Shown in pieces: positions 8,741-16,828 of a stretch of 64,000 bases of DNA. Each line of letters begins with the position of its first letter. Positions within the stretch are counted from its first letter, which is position 1. Both the position numbers and the translations under genes were made by a program. Origin of the DNA: Aquimarina macrocephali JAMB N27 (lineage in GTDB: Bacteria > Bacteroidota > Bacteroidia > Flavobacteriales > Flavobacteriaceae); NCBI RefSeq assembly GCF_000520995.1, contig NZ_JACA01000022.1, positions 62,001 to 126,000 on the forward strand, read 5' to 3'. Under the pieces are notes generated by a model that did not search any database, had not been told where the DNA came from, and saw nothing but the letters and a program-made list of their open reading frames with translations.

Positions 8741-8768
8741 ACTAGCGAGACGCTAGCGGGAGCGGGGG
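8741..8768 (+). repeat. Right REP copy
   Basis: ACTAGCGAGACGCTAGCGGG followed by AGC and a G run. It is an exact inverted match to the left copy and starts 4 nt after the transposase stop. It lies directly before the truncated AraC regulator frame. Confidence 0.85.
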
Positions 8769-8788
8769 GGGTTCTATCACATAAAAAG

Positions 8789-9445
8789 TTGAAAAAAGCA
8801 AAGAAGGAAAACCCTAAAATTAATATTAAATGGTTAAATATACTTCTTAGATCAGGGCTTATATTATGTGTTATCTGGCTGGTAATTTATTCATTAGCTA
8901 CAAAATTTAGCCTTGGAGGTTTAAAACTTTACTATCCAATATGGTTAGGGATATCTATTATGTTCTATTGGATCGGTTACAGAGGGTTATATCAGTTTAA
9001 ATTAGCAAAAGACCGTAAAGCTATTAATGAGTTACTTAAAGAAATTTCTGCTAATGAGAATCATAGTAGATTAAACAATCGTAATGTAGAAGAATACACA
9101 GAAAATCATCCAATATTTAGAAAGTTTAAAGATTTAGTTGAAAAAGAACGTGTCTATAGGCAGCAAGATTTAACTTTGGATTCAATGGCTGTACTATTAG
9201 AGACAAACAGATCGACGCTTTCTAAATTAATAAACCAAGTTTCAGAAAAAAGATTTACAGATTTTATCAATACGTATAGAATTGAAGAAGCTAAGGAGTT
9301 ATTAGGTAACCCTGATTTTGATAAGTATAAGATTTCTGCAATAGGTTTTGAAGTAGGGTTTAATCGTGCAGGTACTTTTTATGATGTTTTTAAGAAGTAT
9401 ACAGGGGTTACACCTACAAAGTTTAAACAAAATATTAGCACTTGA
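8789..9445 (+). pseudogene. 5'-truncated membrane AraC-type regulator
   Basis: 218 residues from a TTG at 8789; the frame is open back only to 8726 inside the RAYT gene, with no ATG. It holds two membrane helices (about 18-38 and 49-70) and a C-terminal AraC-type HTH domain (about 115-216; LDSMAVLLETNRSTLSKLIN and ISAIGFEVGFNRAGTFYDVFKKYTG). Related flavobacterial proteins usually carry six to eight membrane helices before the HTH, so the N-terminal half is probably missing. The loss coincides with the right REP end. Whether the remnant is expressed is unknown. Confidence 0.65.
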
Positions 9446-9484
9446 TTTCATTTTTTTATTGATAATTTTATCAAAAAGTGATGT

Positions 9485-10054
9485 ATGAATATACTGGAAA
9501 AATTAATAAATGATCTTGATGGAGATTATCATCAGGATGATCTAAAAAAAAGGCATACAACAGGGGGAGCATTTATTAGTCAAAATAGTTATGGTATAAT
9601 TAAAAAAGAAAATTATTCAATAAAAATATATTGTTATGATAATATGGGGATTAGGGCAGTTAATACTCTTGATGGATCCCCTTTTAAAATAGTATTAATC
9701 TTACCGTTTATTCTAAAAAAAGCACAAAGTATTTTTCCTAAATCTTTTTTTCAGAAAATGTTTAGTGTTCCAATATCTAAAAATGTGCTATCTGTTAATG
9801 CAAAAAAATTACTGAAAAAGTATAATTTAAAAGGCAATAAGGAATTAACCAATTATATTTTGAATGATGATATACTAACAGAAATATTACCAAATCATAT
9901 TTTGTACATAACTACAAAAATTCAAAATGGTGATTCAACTCTAAGTCTTCGACCTAATGAATCTGTTACTACTGTTAAAGAGTTAAGAGAATTATATGAT
10001 ATTATGAATAGATTAGGACAAGTTGTTTTTGAACACAAACAAAAGGTAATCTAA
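9485..10054 (+). CDS. Hypothetical protein
   Basis: 189 residues with no recognised domain, signal peptide or clear membrane helix. One hydrophobic stretch (FKIVLILPFILKK) is near residue 70. The protein is Lys/Asn/Ile-rich, in keeping with the local AT-rich DNA. It begins 39 nt after the AraC-type remnant on the same strand and may have been its operon partner. It could be a small cytoplasmic domain family found near such regulators, but I cannot name one. Confidence 0.55.
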   Translation: MNILEKLINDLDGDYHQDDLKKRHTTGGAFISQNSYGIIKKENYSIKIYCYDNMGIRAVNTLDGSPFKIVLILPFILKKAQSIFPKSFFQKMFSVPISKNVLSVNAKKLLKKYNLKGNKELTNYILNDDILTEILPNHILYITTKIQNGDSTLSLRPNESVTTVKELRELYDIMNRLGQVVFEHKQKVI

Positions 10055-10078
10055 GTAATCCAATCGCTCAGATATGAT

Positions 10079-10101
10079 AGCACAGAAATGTTTTCTGTGC
10101 T
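10079..10101 (+). terminator. Hairpin after the hypothetical gene
   Basis: 10-bp stem (10079-10088 with 10092-10101) and a 3-nt loop, 24 nt after the stop codon. No T run follows, so termination is uncertain. Confidence 0.4.
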
Positions 10102-10152
10102 GGGTAAGAGTAGGTGGTATGTATACTAAAAACTAAAATGATATTATCTGTA

Positions 10153-10893
10153 TTATTTTGTTTTAGTTTCTCCTATAATTACGCCAAAGTTACCGTCTAA
10201 TTGGTTCCAGTTTTTAGAAGGTAAGTATGCTCTGGATACAAATCCATCCAGATACAATGCATTTTTGCAACCGTTTTGTTTAAAATAGGAAGCAAAATCA
10301 TAAAAATTTGTTTTCTCTTTAGAGATGGCAAAAAGTAAATTTCCATTGGGCAAGATTCCTACTCCGTTTCTAATATGAACATTAGAAGATCCTTTTCTAA
10401 ATTTGGGATGGATTTTTCCGTCAATCAGGAGCATAGGCCCAGATTGTGTGGCATATTTGATATGCTCACTATCCGTAAATATCTTTGTAGTGCAAATGAC
10501 GGGTTTGTTTTTTTTAGTCAAATAGAATATCCCATTGGGTTGAAGGTAAAAGTTACCATATCCACTTTGAGATGTGTCAATTCTGGCTTTGGTTTCTCCA
10601 TTTTCAATATAAAGCCCTTGAGGGGATAAGTCTTTGTTATACATCCCCCCATTCATTGCAAAAATCAATTCCTTGTTTTCTTTTTCAAGTTCTGATTTTA
10701 AGTTTTGAAAGCTTTTGTAAGTATTAGTATTCTCATTTTTCCAATAGAAATGTAGTTCCTGTTGCAATGGATTTACCTCGTAGCTTAAAAATCTGGACTT
10801 GTCAACCTGAGTTTCTGATTTCTTAACAAAAAAGAAACTGGTTAATAGTACCAGAGCTCCAAGTATTACTATAGAACCAATGAGTTTTTTCAT
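10153..10893 (-). CDS. Phosphodiester glycosidase family protein (NAGPA-like)
   Basis: 246 residues. One N-terminal membrane anchor or signal (about 5-24) is followed by a domain with the family marks AMNGGMYNKDLSPQGLYIENG-like in the middle, ATQSGPMLL, NGVGILPNG and NALYLDGFVSRAY. This matches the DUF2233/NAGPA-like family (PF09992), whose mammalian member removes N-acetylglucosamine from phosphodiesters. The protein should act in the periplasm or at the outer face. Substrate unknown; it stands alone on the minus strand. Confidence 0.82.
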   Translation of the reverse strand: MKKLIGSIVILGALVLLTSFFFVKKSETQVDKSRFLSYEVNPLQQELHFYWKNENTNTYKSFQNLKSELEKENKELIFAMNGGMYNKDLSPQGLYIENGETKARIDTSQSGYGNFYLQPNGIFYLTKKNKPVICTTKIFTDSEHIKYATQSGPMLLIDGKIHPKFRKGSSNVHIRNGVGILPNGNLLFAISKEKTNFYDFASYFKQNGCKNALYLDGFVSRAYLPSKNWNQLDGNFGVIIGETKTK

Positions 10894-11066
10894 TACCTAG
10901 TGCCTAGTCTGAAATAGGCGATTTTTATGATTTGAATTATTTTTGATGGAATTTTGATTTTCTTTTTTGACACAGATGCCTTAGTATCAGGTGATAAAAG
11001 ATAAATTGAAATTGCGCAAAAAGAAACAAATCTAATAGTGATCTATTTCCGATCAGGCACTACCTA

Positions 11067-12341
11067 CTATTTCTTATATATTTTTCCTTCTTTCATTACA
11101 AACACTACATTCTCCATCGTATTTATTTTTTGGGTTGGATCATCATTTACTGCTACGATATCGGCTAAGAAACCTGGAGTAATTTGTCCGATCTGATCTT
11201 GCATATTCAGGATTTTGGCGTTGATAGTAGTAGCACTTTGTATAGTTGCCATTGCAGGCATACCCGCTTCGACCATAAAACCAAACTCTTTTCCGTTTTG
11301 TCCGTGTTTAAATACTCCTGCATCGGTACCAAAAGCGATACCTACCCCACGATCATATGCTTTTTTAAATGTATTTTGGATTTTTGGACCGATCTCTAGT
11401 GCCTTAGGAACAATGATAGCAGGGTAATAACCATCAATAGCTGCTTTTTCGGTAACCTCTTTTCCTGCAGTAATGGTAGGTACTAGATATGCATTATGCT
11501 GTTTCATTAAATCCATCGTTTTCTCACTCATTAATGTACCGTGCTCAATAGTTTTTACACCACCCAGGATGGCACGTTGCATTCCTTCATCGCCATGTGC
11601 ATGTGCTGCAACATGAAATCCATAATCTTTTGCAGTTTCGCATATAGCCTTAATCTCCTCTACAGTAAATTGAGGGTTAGAACTGCTTTTTGCTACACTT
11701 AATACACCTCCGGTAGCTGTAATTTTGATAAGATCTGCGCCATTTTTATAGCGTTGTCGTACTGCTTTTTTTGCATCTTCGATACTATTTACTACACCTT
11801 CTTTTGGGCCTGGATCACCAATTAATGACCTTTTACTTCCGTTGGTAGGATCTGCATGTCCACCAGTGGTAGCCAGAGACTTGCCAGCTGTAAATACTCT
11901 GGGGCCTTTAATACGGCCACTTTTAATTGCTTTTTTAAGCGAAATATTTACTCCGCTCCCTCCCAGGTCTCTTACTGTAGTAAAACCTGCCATTAGTGTT
12001 GTTTTAGCAAACTGAACTGAGTTAAAAGCGACATCTGCTTCGCTATCGGTATATTTTTGAAGATATGCCTTTGGATTTGTTTCACCTTCTAGATGTACGT
12101 GCATATCAATCAAACCGGGCATCACTGTTTTATTTTTAAGATCTATAATGATATCATCTTTTTTACCGACTACAAAGCCATTTTCGATTTTAATAATTTT
12201 ATTTCCGGAAACGACAATCGTTTTTTCGGTAAGGATTTTACCTGTTTTGGTATCGGTTAGTTTTCCGCATTGTAAATACGTGTTTTGAGCTAAAATGGTC
12301 GTACTTATAAAAACAAAAAGCACTGTGTATAGATATCTCAT
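11067..12341 (-). CDS. Exported metal-dependent amidohydrolase (imidazolonepropionase/prolidase-like)
   Basis: 424 residues with a signal peptide ending near TTILAQ. The amidohydrolase fold is clear: HxH metal site in GLIDMHVHLEG, the lysine candidate in DLIKITATGGV, HAHGDEGM, EHGTLM, and the final GTDAGVFKHG aspartate. Family members cleave cyclic amides or Xaa-Pro and similar dipeptides. The signal peptide places it in the periplasm or outside. The precise substrate is not readable from sequence, and it has no operon partners. Confidence 0.85.
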   Translation of the reverse strand: MRYLYTVLFVFISTTILAQNTYLQCGKLTDTKTGKILTEKTIVVSGNKIIKIENGFVVGKKDDIIIDLKNKTVMPGLIDMHVHLEGETNPKAYLQKYTDSEADVAFNSVQFAKTTLMAGFTTVRDLGGSGVNISLKKAIKSGRIKGPRVFTAGKSLATTGGHADPTNGSKRSLIGDPGPKEGVVNSIEDAKKAVRQRYKNGADLIKITATGGVLSVAKSSSNPQFTVEEIKAICETAKDYGFHVAAHAHGDEGMQRAILGGVKTIEHGTLMSEKTMDLMKQHNAYLVPTITAGKEVTEKAAIDGYYPAIIVPKALEIGPKIQNTFKKAYDRGVGIAFGTDAGVFKHGQNGKEFGFMVEAGMPAMATIQSATTINAKILNMQDQIGQITPGFLADIVAVNDDPTQKINTMENVVFVMKEGKIYKK

Positions 12342-12468
12342 AAGTGATGGTGTGAAAAATTACTATAAATTAAAATTGAGTTTTGAATATAGAAAAGGAA
12401 CAATTTAAAATAAATTGTTGTGATTAAGAGGTTGATTATGATTTCTTTTAGAAATATGGGAATTGGTT

Positions 12469-12505
12469 TAAGGCCTCACAAGTTTTTAAAACTTGTGAGG
12501 CCTTA
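12469..12505. terminator. Strong hairpin between helicase and amidohydrolase genes
   Basis: Perfect 17-bp stem (12469-12485 with 12489-12505) with a 3-nt loop. It lies just downstream of the minus-strand helicase stop, so it likely ends that transcript, although the T run is on the plus-strand side. Confidence 0.7.
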
Positions 12506-12528
12506 GGTTTTTTATAAATAGTATCAAA

Positions 12529-15429
12529 TTATTTTAGTAACTCTTCTAGATTTTGTTCTATGTACTGAGGGATAGCATTAATATCAATAATCTCATCAGA
12601 TAAACCTTTTTTCTTTTCCTGTAGTTGCAGTATTTTTTCTTCGATAGTATTTTTGGTAATAAATCTTGTGACCATCACATTATTGATTTGTCCTATACGG
12701 TGAGCTCTGGCAATTGCTTGCTTTTCAATAAATGGATTCCACCATGGATCTAATAATACTACATAAGATGCTTTGGTAAGGTTTAATCCAACACCACCTG
12801 CTTTTAATGAAATGAAGAACAAATTGATATCATCATTTTTCTGAAACTCATTTACAATAGCTTCTCGATCGGCACTCTTGGTTTGCCCGGTTAATGTTAA
12901 ATAGGATACATTATGCGTCGAACACCATTCCTGATACAAATCAAGATGAGATACAAAGGAACTGAATACGAGCACTTTTTTGTTGGCTTTGACCAGTGTG
13001 TCAAGGTAATGAGTAACATCCTGAAATTTCCCTGATAAATCTTTTGTTTTATCGTCTACAAGTTTAGGATGATTTACAATCTGGCGAAGTTTTGTGAGTG
13101 TATTAAGAACATGGATCTTATTTGTTGATGCAGAATCAATACCTAGTAATAGATTTCTGGCTGCCGATTTCTGAGATTCGTATTGCTTTTCCTGTTCAGA
13201 AAGCATCTCTGTGTATATTGTCTGTTCTGATAATTCGGGAAGATCTTTGGCAACCTGTTCTTTAGTTCTTCTTAGTATAAAAGGGTCTATTAACGCTTTT
13301 AACTCTTTGATGCATTCTGGATCTTGATGTTTTTCTATCGGAGTTTTAAAACGATCCTTAAAAAATGGATAACTGCCTAACATTCCTGGGTTAATAAATT
13401 CCATCTGAGACCAAAGATCAGATAATGAATTTTCTATCGGTGTACCACTTAGAGAAATTTTATGGGTAGTGTTTATATTATTTATCGCCTGAAATATTTT
13501 AGACTCTTTGTTTTTGATCTGTTGACTCTCGTCTGTGATTAGATAGGTGAAATTTACCTTTTTTAAAGCAGCGATATCCTTTGATACTGTAGTATAGGTT
13601 GTGAGAATAATATCGTAGGTCTCTAGGTATGGAGTGATTTTTTTGCGATCAGGACCTGTGTATTTAACAATATTGAGATGCGGAGCAAACTTTAATATCT
13701 CCTGTGCCCAATTAAACACCAGAGAAGAGGGAAGTACGATCAAAGCTTTGAGGTAGGTTTTTACCTCTAGAGGATCGATAAATAAGTCTAATCGAATTTT
13801 TTCAAGCTTTTTATCTACAGGCTCTAGTCGTTCTTTTGCATAAACTAGCATCGCAATAGTTTGCAAGGTTTTTCCTAATCCCATATCATCTGCTAAGCAG
13901 GCACCTAATTTATTGTAATGATGATTAACCAACCATTGCACTCCTTCTTCCTGATAAGGGCGTAATGTTGCTTTAAGTTTAGATGATGGTTTATAAAGAT
14001 GACTGGTAGAGTCTTCTATACTAATTTCTTCTGGTGGAATAATATCCTTTAACAGGATGTAGTTACTTTTGGTGATACGTATATTTTTATCTTGTATCTG
14101 ACCAAAATCTACAAGTTTTTTATATCGTGTCATCCATTCGTTAGGGATAATAAAAACCTGATCCTCATCAATTGGGAAAAAACGATTATTTTGCTTGATA
14201 TATGTTATAAATTTTGAAAAAGGAATTTCCTGACTCCCAATAGTAACAACCCCTTTAATATCAAACCAATCATTCTCTTGTTGACTACCAATCTCAATGG
14301 TATGTGGAGCAAGATTAACCGTTCTCTCGCCTAGTAAAGGTAGGTTTATCTCAAAACCATCTGCTTCTAATTGGGTTTTGTTCAATTTTAACCAATTTAG
14401 AATTTCAAAAGGGTCATCAGAGGCTTTAGTTTCTAATAATAGATTATTATTAACCTCTAGCCCTTTGGATGTTAGTAAACTAATGATTTTCTGCTCAGCT
14501 TCTGGATTGCGTTTGGTTTGGATAATTTGAATTTGATCATCATTTCCGAAACGTACATTAGAAACCGTAGTTTTTGTACTGTTATAATCAAAATGAATAG
14601 TGTTGTATTCAAAAACAACCTTAATTATATAAGTGTTCTGGATAAAATCCTGGATAATTTCTATCCCATATGATGCTATATTTTTATGTGTAATAATATC
14701 AAAACCATGGGTTATAACATCTACATTTTTGATAATGGGTATGATTACTTTTTCTAAGTAAATTTTGATATGCTTACGTGCAATGGTAATTTTTTCTTTA
14801 TCAAAAAAAGGTTTTAATTTATTAGCATTTAAGTTTTCAATTTGGTACAAGTATTTATCTACGATAATCCACGAAGGCTCGTTAAGTAATATTTGGATAT
14901 CATTATTTTTAGGTATAATGAGCGTATCTTTGTTTTTTAGAGAAAAAGCATATTCAATGCCTTCATCTATCTTAGTGAATTCGAGAATAGGCTTTAGTGT
15001 AGTATTGCCAATTGATAATTTATGGTTTTCGAAAGGATCTTTTCTCTGGGCATTAATAGTTATTGCATATTGATGCGAAACAATCAAGGAATAGAAAACG
15101 GATAATTTTTTGCTTATATAATCAAGTACAACATCGTTTACTTTTGGATCTTTTAATACATCTGAAAAGGTTAAACTTTTTCTCCTTTTTACAGGCATAA
15201 ATTGTTGTTCTAATGCTTTGATTTTTAAGCACGAGCATATCTCTAGTAATTGCTCATGAGGAGTGTCATGAAATATGATTTCGTAGCTTTCTAAAGTTTC
15301 AGGCGTTGCTTGTTTTTCTACATAACCAAGATGGCCATTCGTTATTGGTACAACATATGCTTCTGGTAAAAGGGGAATTTTAGAAAGACTGTGATCAACA
15401 AGGTTATAACAAATGCAAAGGGAATCCAT
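12529..15429 (-). CDS. SNF2-family DEAD/DEAH-box helicase
   Basis: 966 residues. The C-terminal half is a Swi2/Snf2 ATPase: Walker A DDMGLGKT near residue 515, a DESQ-type motif II near 633, SGTPIENSLSDLW, and the helicase C-terminal lobe ending with QAIARAHRIGQ near 910. The N-terminal half (about 480 residues) has no clear domain, as in other bacterial SNF2 proteins. Such proteins move double-stranded DNA or clear bound proteins, for example RNA polymerase. No restriction or methylase genes are adjacent, so a defence role is not supported here. Confidence 0.92.
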   Translation of the reverse strand: MDSLCICYNLVDHSLSKIPLLPEAYVVPITNGHLGYVEKQATPETLESYEIIFHDTPHEQLLEICSCLKIKALEQQFMPVKRRKSLTFSDVLKDPKVNDVVLDYISKKLSVFYSLIVSHQYAITINAQRKDPFENHKLSIGNTTLKPILEFTKIDEGIEYAFSLKNKDTLIIPKNNDIQILLNEPSWIIVDKYLYQIENLNANKLKPFFDKEKITIARKHIKIYLEKVIIPIIKNVDVITHGFDIITHKNIASYGIEIIQDFIQNTYIIKVVFEYNTIHFDYNSTKTTVSNVRFGNDDQIQIIQTKRNPEAEQKIISLLTSKGLEVNNNLLLETKASDDPFEILNWLKLNKTQLEADGFEINLPLLGERTVNLAPHTIEIGSQQENDWFDIKGVVTIGSQEIPFSKFITYIKQNNRFFPIDEDQVFIIPNEWMTRYKKLVDFGQIQDKNIRITKSNYILLKDIIPPEEISIEDSTSHLYKPSSKLKATLRPYQEEGVQWLVNHHYNKLGACLADDMGLGKTLQTIAMLVYAKERLEPVDKKLEKIRLDLFIDPLEVKTYLKALIVLPSSLVFNWAQEILKFAPHLNIVKYTGPDRKKITPYLETYDIILTTYTTVSKDIAALKKVNFTYLITDESQQIKNKESKIFQAINNINTTHKISLSGTPIENSLSDLWSQMEFINPGMLGSYPFFKDRFKTPIEKHQDPECIKELKALIDPFILRRTKEQVAKDLPELSEQTIYTEMLSEQEKQYESQKSAARNLLLGIDSASTNKIHVLNTLTKLRQIVNHPKLVDDKTKDLSGKFQDVTHYLDTLVKANKKVLVFSSFVSHLDLYQEWCSTHNVSYLTLTGQTKSADREAIVNEFQKNDDINLFFISLKAGGVGLNLTKASYVVLLDPWWNPFIEKQAIARAHRIGQINNVMVTRFITKNTIEEKILQLQEKKKGLSDEIIDINAIPQYIEQNLEELLK

Positions 15430-15499
15430 GAAAAAGGAATAAGTTTAAGAGATTAAATTAGATTTTTAGAAGATAGATTTCTTTTTCTTCTATTATTTC

Positions 15500-15555
15500 A
15501 GACAAAGTCAAAAAACATTAAAGAAAAACTTCTTTAATGTTTTTTGACTTTGTCT
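15500..15555 (-). terminator. Terminator of the aminotransferase gene
   Basis: Perfect 24-bp stem (15500-15523 with 15532-15555) and an 8-nt loop, 17 nt beyond the minus-strand aminotransferase stop. Confidence 0.8.
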
Positions 15556-15572
15556 TATGTTTTTTTAATGTT

Positions 15573-16718
15573 TTAGATTGTTACAGATTTGCCTACAAAA
15601 TCAATAACCGTTTTGGTGATAAAATCAATTTGTTCATCATCCAATTCTGTATGCATTGGCAAAGAAATAACTTCTTTTACCAACTGATTAGTTATAGGGA
15701 AATCAGTTTCATTATAGCGTTCATCCTGATATGCTTTTTGACTGTGCAGAGGGATAGGGTAATAAACGCCACAAGGAATTCCATTATCATTTAAATGTTT
15801 AGCCAGAGCATCACGATCTATATCGATTATTCTAAGCGTATATTGATGAAACACATGTGTGTCTTCTTTGTCAATAATAGTTGGAGTAATAATATGCTCC
15901 TGATCGGCAAAAGCCGCAGTATATTTTTTTGCTGCTTCCCGTCGGGCATTATTATAGTGATCCAAATTAGGAAGTTTTATTCTTAGCACTGCTGCCTGTA
16001 TAGAGTCTAAACGAGAATTTACCCCCACGACATCATGATGATATCTTTTATACATTCCATGATTTACTACTCCACGTAAGGTATGAGCCAGATCATCATC
16101 ATTAGTAAAGATAGCACCACCATCTCCATAACATCCTAGGTTTTTAGAAGGGAAAAAAGAGGTAGACGCTACATGACCTATGGTTCCGGATTTTGAAGTA
16201 CTCCCATCTTTAGAATGATAACTTCCTCCAATACCTTGAGCATTATCTTCAATTACATATAAATCATGTTCTTTGGCAATAGCCATAATAGCATCCATAT
16301 TGGCAGATTGACCAAATAGGTGTACAGGTACAATAGCCTTCGTTTTTGGAGTAATTGCTTTTTTAATGGCTTCGGGATCAATATTAAAAGAATCAGGTTC
16401 AACATCTACCAGAACAGGAGTAAGTTGTAGCAATGCAATTACTTCTACTGTTGCAGCAAAAGTAAAATCTGCAGTAATTACTTCGTCACCAGGTTGAAGG
16501 CCTAATCCCATCATTGCAATCTGTAATGCATCTGTACCGTTAGCACAAGGGATAACATGTTTTACACCGAGATAATCTTCTAGTTCTTTTTGAAAACTAT
16601 GTACCTCTGGGCCATTAATAAAAGCTGTAGATTGTATAACGTCGAGAACAGATGAATCGATATGTTCTTTGATTTGTTGATATTGCCCCTTAAGGTCAAC
16701 CATTTGTATCTTCTTCAT
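15573..16718 (-). CDS. DegT/DnrJ/EryC1/StrS-family sugar aminotransferase
   Basis: 381 residues, full length for the family. PLP-site residues are visible: IEDNAQGIGG and the Schiff-base lysine K192 in FFPSKNLGCYGDGG. These enzymes aminate keto-sugar nucleotides for surface polysaccharide; the overall sequence resembles WlbC/WbpE-type enzymes, but the exact sugar is uncertain. It is alone between a helicase and a secreted lipase rather than inside a full polysaccharide cluster, although waaA lies 2.1 kb away on the other strand. Confidence 0.9.
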   Translation of the reverse strand: MKKIQMVDLKGQYQQIKEHIDSSVLDVIQSTAFINGPEVHSFQKELEDYLGVKHVIPCANGTDALQIAMMGLGLQPGDEVITADFTFAATVEVIALLQLTPVLVDVEPDSFNIDPEAIKKAITPKTKAIVPVHLFGQSANMDAIMAIAKEHDLYVIEDNAQGIGGSYHSKDGSTSKSGTIGHVASTSFFPSKNLGCYGDGGAIFTNDDDLAHTLRGVVNHGMYKRYHHDVVGVNSRLDSIQAAVLRIKLPNLDHYNNARREAAKKYTAAFADQEHIITPTIIDKEDTHVFHQYTLRIIDIDRDALAKHLNDNGIPCGVYYPIPLHSQKAYQDERYNETDFPITNQLVKEVISLPMHTELDDEQIDFITKTVIDFVGKSVTI

Positions 16719-16828
16719 AAATGTTTTATTGTAACCTTACGAAAGTACAAAATATTGATGCTATTGCCAATGCGATACAAGGTTTTGATATAATTTTTAT
16801 TAACGATAAACAATATATGAGCATGGAT

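Larger units (their letters stand above)
8006..8768. mobile_element. RAYT cassette bounded by inverted REP copies
   Basis: Two perfect 28-bp copies in inverted orientation (8006-8033 and 8741-8768) bracket a REP-associated tyrosine transposase gene. Each copy holds a hairpin (CTAGCG-TCT-CGCTAG type) next to a GC-rich block that stands out in this AT-rich DNA. In established RAYT biology, a single-copy Y1 transposase acts on REP sequences like these. No target-site duplication is evident. Confidence 0.85.

Noticed and set aside
8006..8768. CRISPR-like or IS terminal repeats
   Set aside because: Only two inverted copies, with hairpins and a RAYT gene between; no spacers and no DDE transposase.
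8789..9445. Treating this frame as a normal AraC regulator gene
   Set aside because: It has no ATG, and the usual N-terminal helices are missing right at the REP end.
11184..11427. Small plus-strand frames inside the amidohydrolase gene
   Set aside because: Antisense shadows of a well-conserved coding region.
12529..15429. SNF2 helicase as part of a defence system
   Set aside because: Neighbours are metabolic genes; no nuclease, methylase or partner gene.
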